Below are positions 1-9,760 of a stretch of 30,397 bases of DNA, piece after piece (the first letter of the stretch is position 1; every line of letters starts with the position of its first letter). A program made the translations under genes and the position numbers. Under the pieces are notes generated by a model. It did no database searches. It was not told the origin of the DNA and was given only the letters and a program-made list of their open reading frames with translations. Source of the stretch: Seminavis robusta (lineage: Eukaryota; Bacillariophyta; Bacillariophyceae; Naviculales; Naviculaceae); the NCBI GenBank assembly GCA_903772945.1, contig CAICTM010001377.1:1-30397 (forward strand), read 5' to 3'.

Positions 1-2
1 AG

Positions 3-521
3 GACAAGGTAATGAGCAAAGAGGATTCTGATGACTTGTGTAACCTCATGAGTGCTCTCCAAGTCAAGGCTCAAGAAACTCAGGTCGATGTGGCCAGGCA
101 CGCCATTGCATTGCAAGGATCATTCGCTGCTGATTTCGACAGGTACTCTAGGGAGGATGTGCTGCAGATGGGGGAGAATTGGATTGAAATTGAAGATGAG
201 CCTGAAGTCATCAGTGCAACCATCGACGAGAAGATAGAAGAGCTGGAAACGACAACAACCGAAGCCGAACTGGCTGTCCTTGATGATGAGGAGCCTGAAC
301 CGATGGACGTTGACCCGGAACCTGCCGATGTGTTTGCCTCATTTGCCGAAGCTGAAGAGGCGCTCAATAAGCTGTCCGAAAGTGCCTCCAGCTTGGGTAT
401 CAACCAAGCTGCTACTGTGCATCTTGATAGGTTTGCCAGAGCCTTGAATATGGCCAGGGCGACAAGGGCTGGCAAACGCAAACGTGATGGCACTCTCCAC
501 TCGTTCTTTACTAGTGGTTAG
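3..521 (+). CDS. C-terminal part of an acidic-tailed protein, possibly CENP-B/pogo transposase-derived
   Basis: The reading frame is open from base 3, so the gene probably starts before the window; an in-frame ATG at 12 gives 169 residues. The visible part has a helical first section, then a long acidic stretch (about residues 55-110, rich in E and D, with EPEPMDVDPEP), a second helical section and a basic tail ending KRKRDGTLHSFFTSG. An acidic linker followed by a basic segment and a terminal SFF-type motif recalls the C-termini of Tigger/pogo and other CENP-B-like domesticated transposases. That comparison is from memory of the family and the DDE core itself is not in the window. It could equally be an unrelated nuclear protein. 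No terminal inverted repeat is seen after the stop. Confidence 0.5.
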   Translation, partial: DKVMSKEDSDDLCNLMSALQVKAQETQVDVARHAIALQGSFAADFDRYSREDVLQMGENWIEIEDEPEVISATIDEKIEELETTTTEAELAVLDDEEPEPMDVDPEPADVFASFAEAEEALNKLSESASSLGINQAATVHLDRFARALNMARATRAGKRKRDGTLHSFFTSG

Positions 522-805
522 TAGCAGTAACGCTCTATATTTAGACACACTGTTATATTTACTGGATTCCTGAATCCCCCCCTGTATATATATCTGAATG
601 TTGACTGTACATGTATTGGTGGCTGCTGGCTGGTTGCTCCATTCATATTTTAATCCCGTATCGAGGGGTTTTCCACGGCCGGTACCGCCGTCGCAGCCCT
701 GTAGAGGGTGGATCTTTCAGACGTGAGTCCAGCAGTGATCTTTTTCAACCCGTTGTTGTTGGGGAACCGAGCAACCGAGGATCATAACTTTTCAACCTGG
801 CGATA

Positions 806-1660
806 ATGAATCCTGTGATTGGCGACAAAGCGCTATTTGCTCTAGGCGGTGTTCGCCCGGACACCATGGCCGAGATTGACAAGATCCGTTGCCATGTTTC
901 CTATGCGCTCGGGCAGCTCCAGGCAAAGACGACCCAAGACCAAGACGCTCGCAAGAAGCTCCTAGCCACCCTGGAGGCATACATCGCCAGGGGGGAATTT
1001 CCTCTCAACGAGAACGACGCTGCGCCCAACCAACGCCATCCCTGCTTTGTGGACAGTGCGGGTACTCCATGTGCTGTGGCACATCTAATGCAACAGAGCG
1101 GTGCGAAAGCCCTCGCTGACACGATTGCATCCTCTCACAAGTACGATTCGATTGCTCGAATGGTCGAGGATGAAGAGCTTTCGCCTCAAATCAACTCTTG
1201 GGCGTTCTCGAATGGTCTAAGTGTGCGGGATCTTTCTCTCATTCAGCCAACGTATGAGTTTGTTGCAAGAGAAGCTCGTGAACTGTTCAGTAAGGTGGAA
1301 TCCAAGCTCCTTGAGGCATCCTCCTCCGCTACGTGCTTGGAGGAGGTCGAAAGAAACAAAGTGTCCAACCTCATGGTTCGGTTCGGAGACACAATGATTT
1401 CTGGATTCGGCTGGCCTGGACGCGATATCCCCGACTACCTCGAGAGGATTAAAAAGTTGGAAATCAGCGTTCCTGACGACAAGGCAGAGGTTCACGAACT
1501 CATCAAGTTGCTACGCCAAGAGGTGGAAGGTGCCAAAAGAGGAAACGGAAACAAGCGGACAACGGCAGCTGATTACGAAGGCTTTCTCTGTCCCGAGGAC
1601 CTGGAGATTATGAAGGAGTCTAGAATTTCCAATCGCAGGGTGAGGCATAAGGAGTCATAA
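806..1660 (+). CDS. Protein with a bacterial-like domain of unknown function
   Basis: This is a 284-residue soluble protein without signal peptide or membrane segment. Residues about 55-150 contain a distinctive block: RGEFPLNEN, then HPCFVDSAGTPCAVAHLM, a QQSGAKALADTIA segment, NSWAFSNGLSVRDLSLIQPTY. From memory this matches an uncharacterised domain found in proteobacterial, notably myxobacterial, proteins (pattern G-x-FP-x-N, F-x-D-x2-G-x2-CAV, GL(S/T)-x3-L-x2-IQP-x-Y). No function is known to me. The C-terminal half (150-284) is helical and charged and I do not recognise it. The ATG at 806 is the first in frame. Near the 3' end CGCAGG/GTGAGG at about 1640 would fit a splice donor, but no convincing downstream exon was seen, so the TAA at 1658-1660 is taken as the end. 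Its neighbour at 2054 is convergent. Confidence 0.75.
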   Translation: MNPVIGDKALFALGGVRPDTMAEIDKIRCHVSYALGQLQAKTTQDQDARKKLLATLEAYIARGEFPLNENDAAPNQRHPCFVDSAGTPCAVAHLMQQSGAKALADTIASSHKYDSIARMVEDEELSPQINSWAFSNGLSVRDLSLIQPTYEFVAREARELFSKVESKLLEASSSATCLEEVERNKVSNLMVRFGDTMISGFGWPGRDIPDYLERIKKLEISVPDDKAEVHELIKLLRQEVEGAKRGNGNKRTTAADYEGFLCPEDLEIMKESRISNRRVRHKES

Positions 1661-2053
1661 TCATGTAGGGCTACCGACCAGCTCGCCCGCCCCACCTCTT
1701 TGTTTAGCAAAAATTGGAGAAGACCTATTTGAAATAGATTAATGAACTAAGCCACAGGCACACAGCCAGCGCATGCGTCAGCTTTGTAGCGTTGCGATCA
1801 ATCAGCTAGGAGACTTGGAAATTCCGAAAAGGGAATCGACGAGCATTCGATCAGAGAAGAGGACACAAGACTTCAGGCCGTTGCATCACGCTATGCAATG
1901 ATCGTACAAATAACAGCTGAGGCCGGTACCAGACAGGGACGATGAAGAGAAGTCTAGATTTTGAATGATGCACCTTCGTACTTGCTAGGTTTCCTTCCCT
2001 CGCGACCAGTTGTGGTGCATCACTATTGCCCAGAGACAAACCCCACACTCTAA
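1661..2053. other. Intergenic, between convergent genes
   Basis: This stretch of 393 bases separates the 3' ends of two convergent genes and presumably holds both 3' UTRs and their poly(A) sites. I see no coding frame, RNA gene or notable repeat apart from one CGGTACC palindrome near 1923. Confidence 0.6.
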
Positions 2054-5000
2054 CTATGATTCTCCATCAAATAAAGCTGGGAAAGCTTGTTGCAGTCTGC
2101 CCACATGCTCGGTATTGCGGAGCAATACACCAGGGGATGGCACACCATGCACTGTCGAAGCAATCATGAGCGATGACTTTTCCACTTTGGCAATTGGATT
2201 GATGTTGTCTTCAATGACAGCCCCCATCACATCGTTCTCAAAACAGTGCGTAACGGCCACAATGACGTGGAGCTCGGAATAGGACAGTGGCAACGATCCG
2301 CTCCGTGTCAGAGCATCCAGAAGGTCAAACGCCTTGTCCTTTTCGGATTTGATTTCGTCCGGATACATGGATTGTAGTTCTCCAACTTTAACCAGCAAGT
2401 TTTCCTGACGTTTTCGCTGCCACGCATCGGAAGCTTTGATGATGGTCGCTCGTAATGAATTGTCCTTGTCGTGGACCTCAAACTTGGCATCCAATTGCTT
2501 GGGGATTTTGGTAAAGTCCAACGTGCCTTCCTCGTCGTCGCTTGCTTCGGCATTTCCGTCCTGGGGAGACAGTAATGGTTGTTGTGGTTGTGTCGACGGT
2601 GACTTGAGGGCAGCACCTGAAGGACCGCCGGGTCCAGAAGGACCATCAAAATTTGGGCCTGGTGGTAGCTCGTCCGCGGCACTGTTGCTGACTGTACTGT
2701 GCATGCTTGAGCCACTTACAGCCATGGCTCCTGGCGGGGCAAGACCCATAGTCCTAGGCCCAGCTCCTCGTTGCTTTGCCAAAAGGTCTTGCTCCATCTG
2801 GCTCAAGCCTCCACCGCCACTGGCTGTGCATCCCGGCATGCTGGACGCATCAAAGGGGGCGGACACGCTATACGCCCCAACGAAAGAATGTGCCTCACAA
2901 TGTTGACTTGCCAGAGCCGCTGGGCTGGAATACACGGATCGCGCGTCTTTCTTGAGCTTCTTTTTGTTGTAGACAACGGGTTCCATAATGGTGGTGGGGA
3001 TGGAACTTGCCAAACTGGCTTCTTCCGACACTGCCGACAATGCTTCGTCAAACAACACGGAAGGATTCCCTTGTGCGTATTGTTCCAGCGCCATGTGCGC
3101 CTTTTGTTTCTCCAATGCCAATTGCTTGTCCTTTTCTCCCTGCACGACATTGAGCACCGATTTGGTGTATTGTTGTACGAGCGCAATCTTTTTGGATCGA
3201 TCCGGTTCTTCCGGCGGTCCATCGTACGACAACAAATCGGACGGGATTTGGTATTCGATAAAGAGCGACAGTAAATCCTGGGTCAATTGCATTTCCTTGG
3301 TGAGTGATCCCGGTGGCAATCCCAACAAATCTTCGAGTTGCGGTTTGAGTTGTATCACGGCCACACCAAAGACACTCGATTCCAATTGCATTTCGCGAAA
3401 TGCCTTGGCAAATTGTTGTTGTTCCGGCGACAAGGAGGAAATGGCATCTTGGAATTCTTTTGCGGTGGGCAATTCTTCCAGGAGCAGAGGTATCAGTACT
3501 TCGTCCTTGTTTTGCAAGAGTATGGCGGATTGTGGTGAAAACTTGTTGGGCCCGGCAATGGTACCAACAATGACCATGAAACAGGAGAATTGTCGTGCTC
3601 GTGCTGCCAATTGATAACATTTATTGCTGTTGTTGCCGGGAGTTCCATTGTTTTGGAATCGATGTTGCATCCATCCGTGCAAAAAACAGTCGCCATTGAG
3701 AGACACGGTAGTGGCCGCCGTGAGTGGAACTTGCATGGGGCATGTGGGAGTAATACGCCGACAAAAGGTATCAATGGGTTGTTGTTGATCGCTATTGTTG
3801 TTGTTGTACTCAATACTGAGAATACCATCGGGGTAATATCCCGGTCGTCGAATGGCCACACAAAAGGGAGTGGGAGCATATTGGGGCGCGTACAACTTGT
3901 GCTGATAATAAAACTTCATAAAATCATCAAAATCGGGTGCGTGCACGTGTTTTCCAATGGCAAAAATCAATTGTTGTTGGAGCATATGCTCCATGTAACG
4001 CATACAATCTTCGTATTGAAATGCCAATTGTTCCAAATGGGACGCCAAGAGTACGAGTGTGGCTTCGGCCGTGGAAATGAGATGTTCTCCATTTCCTTTG
4101 GGAAGAAATGTGTTGGCCAATCCGAGAATGGCTTCTTGGACGGTCCGCAATTGTTCTCCGAGAAATTTTTCCATGTCCGTCAAGGACAAGAGGGGTGTAT
4201 TGGTGGTATCGTTGTTGTTGGTGTCATTCGTAGTCGTGAGTGTTACAAGGGAAGAACTCTTGACGGGTGGGTGGCTGCTGCGACGAGGAATCGCAGTGCT
4301 GTTGTTTGCGTTATTTTTGGACTCCATGAGTGGCAAAATGGGATTGTATAGATTGCGGGTATGAATGGAAGTCAATTTACTATTGGCAGCAGTTCTGTCA
4401 GTTGTTGAGTCATTGACGGGAGAATGTCTCGACAGAATTTCGCGTTCGACCTTGATGAGTAGAAATTGTCGTAATTTTTGTGCAAAATGGCAAATATCTT
4501 GGAATGCTTCTACGGCTTGATCCACGTGTGGATTGCGACGGGGTGTTTTGCAGACGTGTGGATCATTGCGATCAATTCGGAATTGTGCTGTTTGTTGTTG
4601 TGGTACATGTTGTTGTTTGTGAATCATGATTTGCGAGAGCAACCAGGTCAAATCGACATCAATGGGTGGATGTTTAAAAACGTTCAAAAAGGGAACTTTT
4701 TCGGTGCCTTTAATGACGAGAATGGTAGAAGCATCCCGACTTTGCCAAGTGACCAATCCGGCTCCATCGTCGGGACTGGCGCCGGCAAAGGCAATCAGTT
4801 TGTAGTTGATTCTTACTTTCCAATGGTACTCTTTGATCATGGTCGTCACTTTGCTTTTCGTACTCGATTTCTCGGAGGACGATTTGCCAAAAAAGCGACC
4901 ACTCGATTGTTTTTCCACTTCTATTACAGTGGAAGTAGAACCAGCGACAAAGGGGACTTCTCGCTCTTGCATGAATTTACACGTTTGAATGGCTTCAAAG

Positions 5001-5278
5001 CGCAGCGTGACGCTCTTGTTGGCGTTCTTCCACTCGTTCATGGTCGACAAGTGATCGCTCGTCATGCCCAATAATTCAAAGACATTCACGGTAGCCACCA
5101 GTGCCGTGTTGGTCATCCATGCGGCCAGCGCGTACTTGTCCTCGTACGAATGGTCTTGACCATTATTATTGCCGGCCAATCGAGGATTCCGGGTCGTATC
5201 CAAAATCCGCTTGACCGAAATCAACGCATTGTCCACTTGACTTTGGAACCGACTCTCCTGGAACGACGTGTATTTCAT
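2054..5278 (-). CDS. Large conserved protein of unknown function
   Basis: This is an intact single-exon frame of 1,074 residues from the ATG at 5278; the frame runs six codons further up, but only to a TTG. No signal peptide or membrane segment is apparent. The N-terminal region (about 1-300) is a globular domain with conserved-looking patches such as KYALAAWMTNTALVATVNVF and PPIDVDLTWLL. A low-complexity Asn/Thr linker follows near 310-370, then a central domain with SCFMVIVGTIAGPNKFS (about 565) and LSPEQQQFAKAFREMQLESS (about 615). A charged helical, possibly coiled-coil stretch lies at 700-735, a Gly/Pro/Ser-rich disordered linker at 790-910, and a C-terminal domain at about 915-1074 contains ALTRSGSLPLSYSELHVIVA. 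I recall similar N- and C-terminal sequence in ciliate, oomycete and Dictyostelium hypothetical proteins, which would make it an old protist family, but I know of no assigned function. Confidence 0.85.
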   Translation of the reverse strand: MKYTSFQESRFQSQVDNALISVKRILDTTRNPRLAGNNNGQDHSYEDKYALAAWMTNTALVATVNVFELLGMTSDHLSTMNEWKNANKSVTLRFEAIQTCKFMQEREVPFVAGSTSTVIEVEKQSSGRFFGKSSSEKSSTKSKVTTMIKEYHWKVRINYKLIAFAGASPDDGAGLVTWQSRDASTILVIKGTEKVPFLNVFKHPPIDVDLTWLLSQIMIHKQQHVPQQQTAQFRIDRNDPHVCKTPRRNPHVDQAVEAFQDICHFAQKLRQFLLIKVEREILSRHSPVNDSTTDRTAANSKLTSIHTRNLYNPILPLMESKNNANNSTAIPRRSSHPPVKSSSLVTLTTTNDTNNNDTTNTPLLSLTDMEKFLGEQLRTVQEAILGLANTFLPKGNGEHLISTAEATLVLLASHLEQLAFQYEDCMRYMEHMLQQQLIFAIGKHVHAPDFDDFMKFYYQHKLYAPQYAPTPFCVAIRRPGYYPDGILSIEYNNNNSDQQQPIDTFCRRITPTCPMQVPLTAATTVSLNGDCFLHGWMQHRFQNNGTPGNNSNKCYQLAARARQFSCFMVIVGTIAGPNKFSPQSAILLQNKDEVLIPLLLEELPTAKEFQDAISSLSPEQQQFAKAFREMQLESSVFGVAVIQLKPQLEDLLGLPPGSLTKEMQLTQDLLSLFIEYQIPSDLLSYDGPPEEPDRSKKIALVQQYTKSVLNVVQGEKDKQLALEKQKAHMALEQYAQGNPSVLFDEALSAVSEEASLASSIPTTIMEPVVYNKKKLKKDARSVYSSPAALASQHCEAHSFVGAYSVSAPFDASSMPGCTASGGGGLSQMEQDLLAKQRGAGPRTMGLAPPGAMAVSGSSMHSTVSNSAADELPPGPNFDGPSGPGGPSGAALKSPSTQPQQPLLSPQDGNAEASDDEEGTLDFTKIPKQLDAKFEVHDKDNSLRATIIKASDAWQRKRQENLLVKVGELQSMYPDEIKSEKDKAFDLLDALTRSGSLPLSYSELHVIVAVTHCFENDVMGAVIEDNINPIAKVEKSSLMIASTVHGVPSPGVLLRNTEHVGRLQQAFPALFDGES

Positions 5279-5657
5279 CGTTGTCTTCTTATACAATACT
5301 ACTACTACCGAACGGTAATACTACGTACTCAATGCTGTTGCTATGGTTGAGTTGAGTCGAGCAAGGGGATGTCTTCGAATAGAAGGATCCAATGATCCGA
5401 TGAGTGAGTGTGTTGCTCGTTGCTGTGTTGCTGTTTTGGCTGGGACTTAGAAGAAAAGATTTCAGACGTTTCGATTGAATCGAATCATTCGATTGATCAT
5501 TCTACACTAGTTGAGGTAAATAAATAGCTTACCTTGAAATGGTATACCACATCTACCTTGCTTGAACAGTACTTTAGCCAGTGAACCGGAGAATACACAC
5601 CCAAAAGGGGACAGCGGGAGGATCACCACGCCTTCTCAAGAAAAAGATTGACTGCCG
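5279..5657. other. Intergenic, promoter side of the large conserved gene
   Basis: This stretch should hold the minus-strand promoter of the 2054-5278 gene. It contains a short ACT-rich run next to the start and the inverted repeat at 5478-5494. No further gene is seen. Confidence 0.5.
5478..5494. promoter_or_regulatory. Perfect 8-bp inverted repeat upstream of the 1,074-residue gene
   Basis: AATCGAAT, one spacer base, then ATTCGATT form a perfect inverted repeat about 200 bases upstream of the minus-strand ATG at 5278. Symmetry and position fit a dimeric transcription-factor site, but no known diatom factor is assigned to it; the role is inference. Confidence 0.3.
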
Positions 5658-5783
5658 GTGGAACCATTCCCACTAATCTATCTTGGATGCACAGATTATG
5701 AGGGAGCAAAGACGCTTTTTGGTGGCTTTAACAATGTTGCTCAACATGTAGGCATTGCCCCCTTTCGCCTCTACTGCAGCCAC

Positions 5784-6038
5784 ATGGCACCAAACAGTAA
5801 GTACTGCTTGGCCTTTTCTGAAGAAGGCATCCCCCTTGGTCTACAACTCTGGAAAGACTTGTACGACAATGCAGTCAATCAACCAAGTTTGGCAATGAGC
5901 GCAGTTTTCCTGTCAGGGATTTTCCTTGCTGCTGCTCTGGCGTGGGCAGTGGAATGCATCCTGATAAGTCTGCCCCTGGTCGTGGTTGTTGGCGTCACTG
6001 TCATGTGCTTTTGGAAACGAGGAATTCGGAGGAAGTAA
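5784..6038 (+). CDS. Doubtful small membrane protein or gene fragment
   Basis: The first in-frame ATG at 5784 gives 84 residues. The open frame extends upstream to about 5652 without another ATG, so this may be an exon or a fragment of a longer gene. The C-terminal half holds two hydrophobic stretches (around SLAMSAVFLSGIFLAAALAW and CILISLPLVVVVGVTVMCFW) followed by a basic KRGIRRK end, as expected of a small two-pass membrane protein with a cytosolic tail. I do not recognise a family. No splice acceptor was convincing upstream. It may be real, a broken gene or chance. Confidence 0.3.
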   Translation: MAPNSKYCLAFSEEGIPLGLQLWKDLYDNAVNQPSLAMSAVFLSGIFLAAALAWAVECILISLPLVVVVGVTVMCFWKRGIRRK

Positions 6039-6738
6039 AGGAGTTGAATCAAATCCTCTAGAGGTACAACTAAGAAGAACAGCATACATAGAGAAAAAGG
6101 ACTGCTTCAAGTACGAGTACCAACGCCGCAAGCTAACCAGATAGATTTGGGACAAGAAGGCATGTGCGTTTCAGCTTGACCGCATAGTACTGTAGGTTGA
6201 AGAGGACGAGTTATGATCCGATCTATAGCTAGCTGGCTCCATCAGCACGATCGAATAAGTATCACAGTGTAGACTATCGCTCTGCCTTGGCTAGGGATAT
6301 CATAGAATAGTGGAGGGTTTACGCATGCTGCAATTGTCATGACACTGGAGGTCTGTACCCTTGTCTACATGTATTGTGAGAAACCACAAACAAGCAAAAA
6401 CCTGGGTACATTCGTCCAAATCGCGCCAAAAACTCTATTTATCTGTAATGCCGGCTGTTTTCATTGGATGTCTGTGCGGTATCCACATTCTGATCCATTT
6501 GTGAAAGGTTGGTCTTTATTATTAAATCCCTGCCCCCGACTGAGTGTCCTGCAATCCTTGAAGCTGCAGTGAAGATGCTATCCAGTGGCTCCGCCCAAAG
6601 CGATCGAGCTCTTTCTTCTACAGTGGCTGCACGGCTGCCCACGTGAGACCACGAGCACATGCACCCTTCTACTAGTAGCCATTTATCCGGTTATCAAGCG
6701 ATCAGCTCTCCTCATTCTTCTTGCGGCCCTGTACAGGT
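6039..6738. other. Intergenic, upstream of the LRR gene
   Basis: About 700 bases without a believable coding frame. It holds a TAGCTAGCTGG motif at about 6225 and the presumed promoter of the LRR gene. No RNA gene or clear repeat is seen. Confidence 0.5.
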
Positions 6739-9192
6739 ATGATGACAACAACAACAACCAAGAAAGTAGAAGGATGCAAGGGCTCCGAAAATCTGGACGA
6801 CGAGAGCGTTGCGAGCCAAGGCGTCGGAACAATCGGAGACAACGGCAACGACCGCCCAATCGACAATGTTGTTAACAGCGCCCTCAATAGAAAGGACGTG
6901 GCACCTGCCCCTTATTCCTTGACAGGTCCTATCCCGTCGCGACTTCAGAACGATAGAGTGTCAAAGGACGAAGAGTTTGCCGACAATGCCGAGAGCTCTG
7001 TTGTAGATTCAAAACACATCAAAAGAGAAGCAGGAATGATGGGCTCAAAATTCATTGATACAGAAGTGGGGGTGATACAGAAAATGAATAGCTTGCCTTC
7101 AGGTGGACAGAACAAAGAAGCAGCTCCTGCAGAAATTAATTTTTCTTTGCAGCCACTACCGATACCTCAGGCTGCGCGGCCTGGTGCCTACGATGTTAGA
7201 GGGCCAACTAGGGATGGACCGCCCCCAACAACATCAGAACAAGGAAATGAGGAATCCTTGCAACAAGATACAATGCTGTCCAACACACCATGGGACATTA
7301 CTGGAGCAGTCCAATTTACTGGTATGAATGAAAGCTACACTGATGTGGAAGCAGGCGGGGGTCTGGCCTGGGCCAAGCCAGTCCAAAGTGAGCATTTTAA
7401 TGCTGGGGATTTACCCCAAGCAGAGATGGTTGACCATGGAGAATTGGAGAAGCAAGAGTCTAAGAAGCTGCAGCACAAACAGGAATGGAATCAAAAAGTC
7501 ATGGGCTTTGCCATTTTTGCATTGGCTTGCTTGGCCCTTGGAATCATACTTGGACTTGTTTTCGGAAAAAGTGAAGAAGATCGCATTATAGTTTCACCAA
7601 CTGTTGCTCCATCAATACCGCCAACAGGCACTCCATCTAGTGCCCCAACAGGAGCACTCGATGCACTGCTACAAGATCTTCCAGATTCAACCATTCAGAA
7701 ATTGGATGACATTTCAACTCCCCAGTGGCAAGCCATGCATTGGCTCTCAGTACATCCTGAGTTGCCAGACATGCCAGGATGGAGACAGATTCAACTTTTT
7801 GCCTTGGCGACCTTCTTCTATGCATTTGAGGGTCCCAACTGGCGTGAAGTGATTCGAAACAGGTGGATGCTCTATGACACATCAGAGTGCTACTGGTTCT
7901 CCAGTGCCTATGGAAAATTTAGTGATGATGGACCAAACTACGATGCAGAATTACAAAATGATGTAGACCCTTGCAACGACCAAGGCAGAATCCAAACTCT
8001 CATCCTTGATGATTTGGAGCTCTCTGGCTTCCAACCATACATTCCGCTGGAAATTGAACTGTTGCCGTCATTGTCATATCTTGCGCTGCGCCGAAATGGA
8101 ATCAATGCTACCTTGGCCAACTGGGTTCCTCCACCCATCTACCAAATGCCAAATCTTACTTTTCTTGCTCTCAACAACAATGAAATGATGAGTGGACAAG
8201 TTCCAAGTGAGTTGGCCATGCTGACAACTTTGCAGGAACTCCTACTGGATGACTGCTCTCTGTCTGGAACTCTCCCCGCTGTGTTGGGGTCTCTAACAAA
8301 CCTCACCACAATCAGGTTTCAGAGAAACAAGAACATCAAAGGACCCATCCCCAGTGAGTATGGAATGATGAATAGTCTTACAGACTTGAGCATCAACCAG
8401 AACAAATTATCAGGATCCCTGCCAAGTGAACTGTTCCAGATGTCAAGTTTGACAGAGCTTACTCTTGTAAAAAATAAGTTCACTGGAACCATTCCGGTTG
8501 AGCTGAGTTTGCTGACCGGATTAACTGATCTGAGGATACAGAAGAATAAGTTCTCGGGTGCCATTCCCAGTGAAGTTGGGATCCTGACTAGGCTTTCCAG
8601 GCTAAACCTTGGTGACAACAATCTTCAAGGAACCATTCCAACAGAGATTGGAATGCTCTCAAACACGGAAGACATCTTTCTCGCTGCAGCATCCCTCGCT
8701 GGCCCAATTCCCTCTGAATGTGGATTGCTGGTGAATACTATGCGCTTCTATGTACAAGACAACCAACTTTCATTTATTCCAATAGACTTCTGGCAGATGA
8801 CAAACATGCTGAAGCTGAAGCTACAAAATAATTTGTTCAGTGGACCCTTGCCAACTGAGATTGGAGACTTCAGGAGGATCGAAGATGTGGAAGCCTATGA
8901 CAACTTTTTCTCAGGGGCTCTGCCGAGCGAACTGGCTCTTCTTACCAGCATGACTGCATTGCGGCTACATGGAAATCAACTTTCTGGATCTATCCCTAGT
9001 GAGCTGTCTAAGTTGGCATCAAATGGTTCACTGGAACTTTTGACTCTGAGTGGAAATCCTCTCTCAGGGGTTGTGCCAGAAGAGCTGTGTGCTTTGGGTC
9101 AATACAACACTACCACAAAAGATCCCTTTGGCCTTGACTTTGACTGTGGTGGCCTCCTTTGTGGCTGTCACTGGTGCAAATGTAGTCTTTAG
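6739..9192 (+). CDS. Membrane-anchored leucine-rich-repeat protein, diatom type
   Basis: From the first ATG in frame (6739, just after GTACAGGT) the protein is 817 residues in one exon; the frame also runs back to a TTG at 6721, which is not used as a start here. Residues 1-254 are polar and probably cytosolic, ending in a charged helix (ELEKQESKKLQHKQEWNQK). One membrane segment follows at about 255-276 (GFAIFALACLALGIILGLVF). Next come a Pro/Ser/Thr stalk, a cap region with GPNWREVIRNRW and paired Cys, about 15 plant-type LRRs (about 415-785, pattern LxxLxLxxNxLSGxIP), and a Cys-rich end (FDCGGLLCGCHWCKC). There is no kinase. The layout, with an internal anchor and outward-facing LRRs, matches a family I know as greatly expanded in pennate diatoms and proposed as surface receptors. 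The ligand is unknown. N-glycosylation sequons such as NAT and NLT occur in the LRR part. Confidence 0.9.
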   Translation: MMTTTTTKKVEGCKGSENLDDESVASQGVGTIGDNGNDRPIDNVVNSALNRKDVAPAPYSLTGPIPSRLQNDRVSKDEEFADNAESSVVDSKHIKREAGMMGSKFIDTEVGVIQKMNSLPSGGQNKEAAPAEINFSLQPLPIPQAARPGAYDVRGPTRDGPPPTTSEQGNEESLQQDTMLSNTPWDITGAVQFTGMNESYTDVEAGGGLAWAKPVQSEHFNAGDLPQAEMVDHGELEKQESKKLQHKQEWNQKVMGFAIFALACLALGIILGLVFGKSEEDRIIVSPTVAPSIPPTGTPSSAPTGALDALLQDLPDSTIQKLDDISTPQWQAMHWLSVHPELPDMPGWRQIQLFALATFFYAFEGPNWREVIRNRWMLYDTSECYWFSSAYGKFSDDGPNYDAELQNDVDPCNDQGRIQTLILDDLELSGFQPYIPLEIELLPSLSYLALRRNGINATLANWVPPPIYQMPNLTFLALNNNEMMSGQVPSELAMLTTLQELLLDDCSLSGTLPAVLGSLTNLTTIRFQRNKNIKGPIPSEYGMMNSLTDLSINQNKLSGSLPSELFQMSSLTELTLVKNKFTGTIPVELSLLTGLTDLRIQKNKFSGAIPSEVGILTRLSRLNLGDNNLQGTIPTEIGMLSNTEDIFLAAASLAGPIPSECGLLVNTMRFYVQDNQLSFIPIDFWQMTNMLKLKLQNNLFSGPLPTEIGDFRRIEDVEAYDNFFSGALPSELALLTSMTALRLHGNQLSGSIPSELSKLASNGSLELLTLSGNPLSGVVPEELCALGQYNTTTKDPFGLDFDCGGLLCGCHWCKCSL

Positions 9193-9760
9193 GAAATATT
9201 GAACTCAAGATACATGGATACATATTCATTGATACATTTTTAAACATTCGAATCACGGCAACCACAAAAGAGGAGTGCTTGTTGAAAACGCCATGTCAAA
9301 ATAGACTGTACAGCAGGGAATTCGGGATCCTATAATGTAGACACCTTTGGTGGTACAGCTAGCAGGGATTCATCTTGCCACTGCCACATACATCTCTTCT
9401 TGATTGAACCATTCAAGTTTCAATGCTGCTTGTTCGAGTTCGTTTTTTGCTGTGGAGGGCGGGCGAGGATGTCCCCACGATGCAACAGTGGCCTCGACGA
9501 GTTAGCGGTCCCGGGTATCCCGTTGGCTTTCGGACATTCCAAATGCCGTCTTCGACCCATTCTCTGGCAGCCGGTACATACAACATGATAACTATACTGT
9601 GCATGCTATAAAATAAATGGTACAGTTTTGAACACAATCACAAACTCGAGATGTCTCATCATACGCTCGAGCAGGGTCAGAGACTAGCACGTACTAGAAC
9701 ACGATCATTGTGGCGACAGAGAAATGTGCGTGGCCAACGAGGGCTCGCTACGCCACACCA
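9193..9760. other. Intergenic, between convergent genes
   Basis: This 568-base stretch lies between the 3' ends of the LRR gene and the transporter gene. It is AT-rich just after the LRR stop, as expected for a 3' UTR. The short open frames here show no protein-like composition and no RNA gene was found. Confidence 0.5.

Noticed and set aside
1580..1640. U-box start (GFLCPEDLEIMKE) in the 806-1660 gene
   Set aside because: The first residues resemble a U-box, but the following sequence does not and the protein ends soon after.
1635..1710. Intron at the end of the 806-1660 gene
   Set aside because: AGG/GTGAGG fits a donor and TTTAG at about 1708 an acceptor, but joining them adds only a few codons before a stop, with no recognisable sequence.
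2436..5074. Several plus-strand open frames opposite the large minus-strand gene
   Set aside because: They are antisense shadows with low-complexity composition; the minus frame is continuous for 1,074 codons with conserved-looking domains.
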